Assembly: GCA_030272585.1 (NCBI GenBank)
Contig: BSYQ01000012.1
Coordinates: forward strand, 1,054,001-1,118,000
Direction: 5' to 3'
Length of the DNA stretch: 64,000 bases
Origin: Bryopsis sp. KO-2023
Lineage: Eukaryota > Chlorophyta > Ulvophyceae > Bryopsidales > Bryopsidaceae
A program made the position numbers and the translations under genes. Each line of letters starts with the position of its first letter. Position 1 is the stretch's first letter. Below the pieces are notes generated by a model that was not told where the DNA came from, searched no databases, and was given only the letters and a program-made list of their open reading frames with translations. This document shows positions 62,636-64,000 of this stretch, piece after piece.

Positions 62636-63735
62636 CCCTTACGATGCATCACCTCCTCCACCAGAATACCCACCGCCCCCACCGTTATCTGAGCCCCCTC
62701 GGAACTCCCTAACCTGGCCAGCTCCAAGTGGTGTTGCAAGATTGTCACCTCCATTTGCCCATCCGCACCCTCCATTTTCCCCTATGCTTCCTTGCCTTCC
62801 ACCTTGACCTCCTACTAACGAAAAGCGGCCATCGCTTCCGACATTCGTATCAACATCATGATTTCGCCTCTTTCAACCCCATCCACTCCATCCACCTCCT
62901 CCACCTCCTCCACCTCCTCCACCTCCTCCACCAGCTGGTACCATCCCGTCAAAGGTACTACCCAATCCTGACATTTCTGAAAGGAAGATAACAAAAGATA
63001 ACATCTTTTTCAACGACTGGCAACTTGGTGTGAACGCGAAGCACCTGTTGTATGTCGCTTTGGACACTCTACAAACGTTTTATCGCTTTCCATATTTTTT
63101 CAGCTCATCCACCCCCAGGGAAAACAAATCCAGCTCACTCAATAAGGAGCAAGCTATCCCTCGTCGAATCTTTCCTGGCGCTGATCGTTGCGATGTTGTC
63201 ATGGATGTACTTTGCAAACCGTCCTTGCAGTCCTCGATTTGCCACACCAAGAAGCTGATCGAACAGAGCGCAACAAGTGTCCTCTTCGAGATTGTCTCTC
63301 AAAAAGAGCCTGCAACCGTTCACACCCGAGCCACTTGATACATCCTCGCGGTCATTATGACAGGGACGATCATTTCGTATGTCAAGACACCCTTTCCCGC
63401 ATACATGGCGGAGAGCTCCACCGCTCCAGGGTCCTGCTCTCCGGACCGTCACCTTCCCTTTCTTTGCCTCTCTGAAACTCTGTCCACCGGGGTCCGCCTG
63501 CGAGTTTTTGAACATTGCCGCGAGAACTGCGCTCGACGCAGCAAGAACGACCTAATGGAAGTGGAACTGGCGGCCATCTTCAGTTTCAACGACAACGTCT
63601 CTGAATTCTGCATCGTTGAAACGAAGGTCCAATCTGTCCAGGGAGCCTTCCATATCTTCCAACGCCGCCTGATACGAAAACAATTGCATTTGAGCGACCG
63701 AGCGATTCTAATGAAACACAGCAACATACGAAGCA
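62636..63735 (-). pseudogene. BTB-glycine-rich gene, third copy (frameshifted)
   Basis: The sequence follows copy A from the start region (ATG with a consensus GTGAGT donor at about 63,745, intron to TATCAG) through the BTB part (FRIRRRWKIWKAPWTDW in a shifted frame; MFKNSQADPGGQSFREAKKG at 63,515) and the BACK part (DTCCALFDQLLGVANRGL). It then jumps to SGLGSTFDGMVPAGGGGGG and a Gly-rich stretch, ending before the conserved VSIWNC terminus. Several frameshifts, an internal deletion and an expanded GGTGGAGGA run at about 62,885-62,935 make it non-functional. Confidence 0.8.
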
Positions 63736-63754
63736 GCACTCACCATCTTTCGAT

Positions 63755-64000
63755 TCGATGCCAACTAGGAAGTTCCCTCCGCTTGTCGCCTGGTTTCCTG
63801 TTTCTGGGGTGTTGCTACATTCTTGATAGCGCCCCGTATAATCACCACTCACTGTTTTGCGCAACGGTTGCACGACCTTCTGGGCATAGTACATCCTGTT
63901 GCAAGTAGTGTAACAGTCTCTCGATGCCGCATCCCTGGCCCCCAACGTGGTCAGCAGTATTTCCTCCACGGTGGTCTTTCGGCGATGGGAATGGGATGCC
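63755..64000 (-). CDS. Annexin-like repeat, partial at window edge
   Basis: The - frame enters from the right edge and reads TTVEEILLTTLGARDAASRD, CYTTCNRMYYAQKVVQPLRK, TVSGDYTGRYQECS. This fits the annexin repeat pattern: I-L-x-T-x-x-x-R-x at the start, the mid helix with Y-x-x-x-Y, and SGD(Y/F) before the last helix. The Ca2+-coordinating G-x-G-T and downstream acidic residue cannot be judged from this part. The frame runs on past NTPETGN towards the BTB third copy, where the real exon end is unclear. It could be the last exon of an annexin lying mostly outside the window. Confidence 0.55.

Overview
This is nuclear DNA from a transposon-rich eukaryote. The genes are split by GT-AG introns of about 75 to 950 nt with T-rich tracts before the acceptors, small secreted proteins are common, and there are hAT, pogo-like, LTR/gypsy-type and miniature elements. 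I see no rRNA, tRNA, operon or CRISPR. Composition and gene style would suit a protist or alga, but nothing here fixes the lineage. Exon joins were deduced by eye from splice signals and reading-frame phase.

Layout. 0.1-3.8 kb: a decayed hAT element whose transposase is cut by nested miniature and foldback elements. 3.8-4.3 kb: a short pogo-type remnant. 5.2-8.4 kb: a six-exon gene for a single-pass membrane protein. 10.1-10.5 kb: a three-exon small secreted protein. 12.2-14.1 kb: transposon debris (pogo-like DDE transposase, reverse transcriptase pieces in opposite orientations). 14.9-16.3 kb: exons of an unrecognised gene. 16,541-23,320: an intact-looking 6.8 kb hAT element with 8-bp target duplication, transposase on + and a five-exon 525-aa second gene on -. 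23-32 kb: decayed gypsy-type fragments, three well-delimited miniature elements and one coiled-coil/RING-like gene. 33.6-34.2 kb: a Cys/Gly-rich secreted protein. 35.7-38.7 kb: a tentative Cys-containing gene and an ankyrin-repeat gene.

38.9-64 kb is a segmentally duplicated region. The unit holds a secreted-protein gene on - and a BTB-BACK-glycine-rich gene on -. Copy A (39.2-54.9 kb) is complete but split by a 10 kb insertion complex. Copy B (55.9-59.1 kb) and a third, scattered copy (59.3-63.7 kb, partly inverted) are broken. An annexin-like repeat runs off the right edge.

The two most unusual objects are the two-gene hAT element and a 9.3 kb LTR retrotransposon (42,709-52,004). The latter has identical 230-bp LTRs, a 5-bp target duplication, a primer-binding-like site and a G-rich tract, but no recognisable gag or pol. 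Its interior is instead packed with the sense-strand pentamer GCGGA. Several hAT-type elements here each carry their own short palindromic motif array next to the ends.
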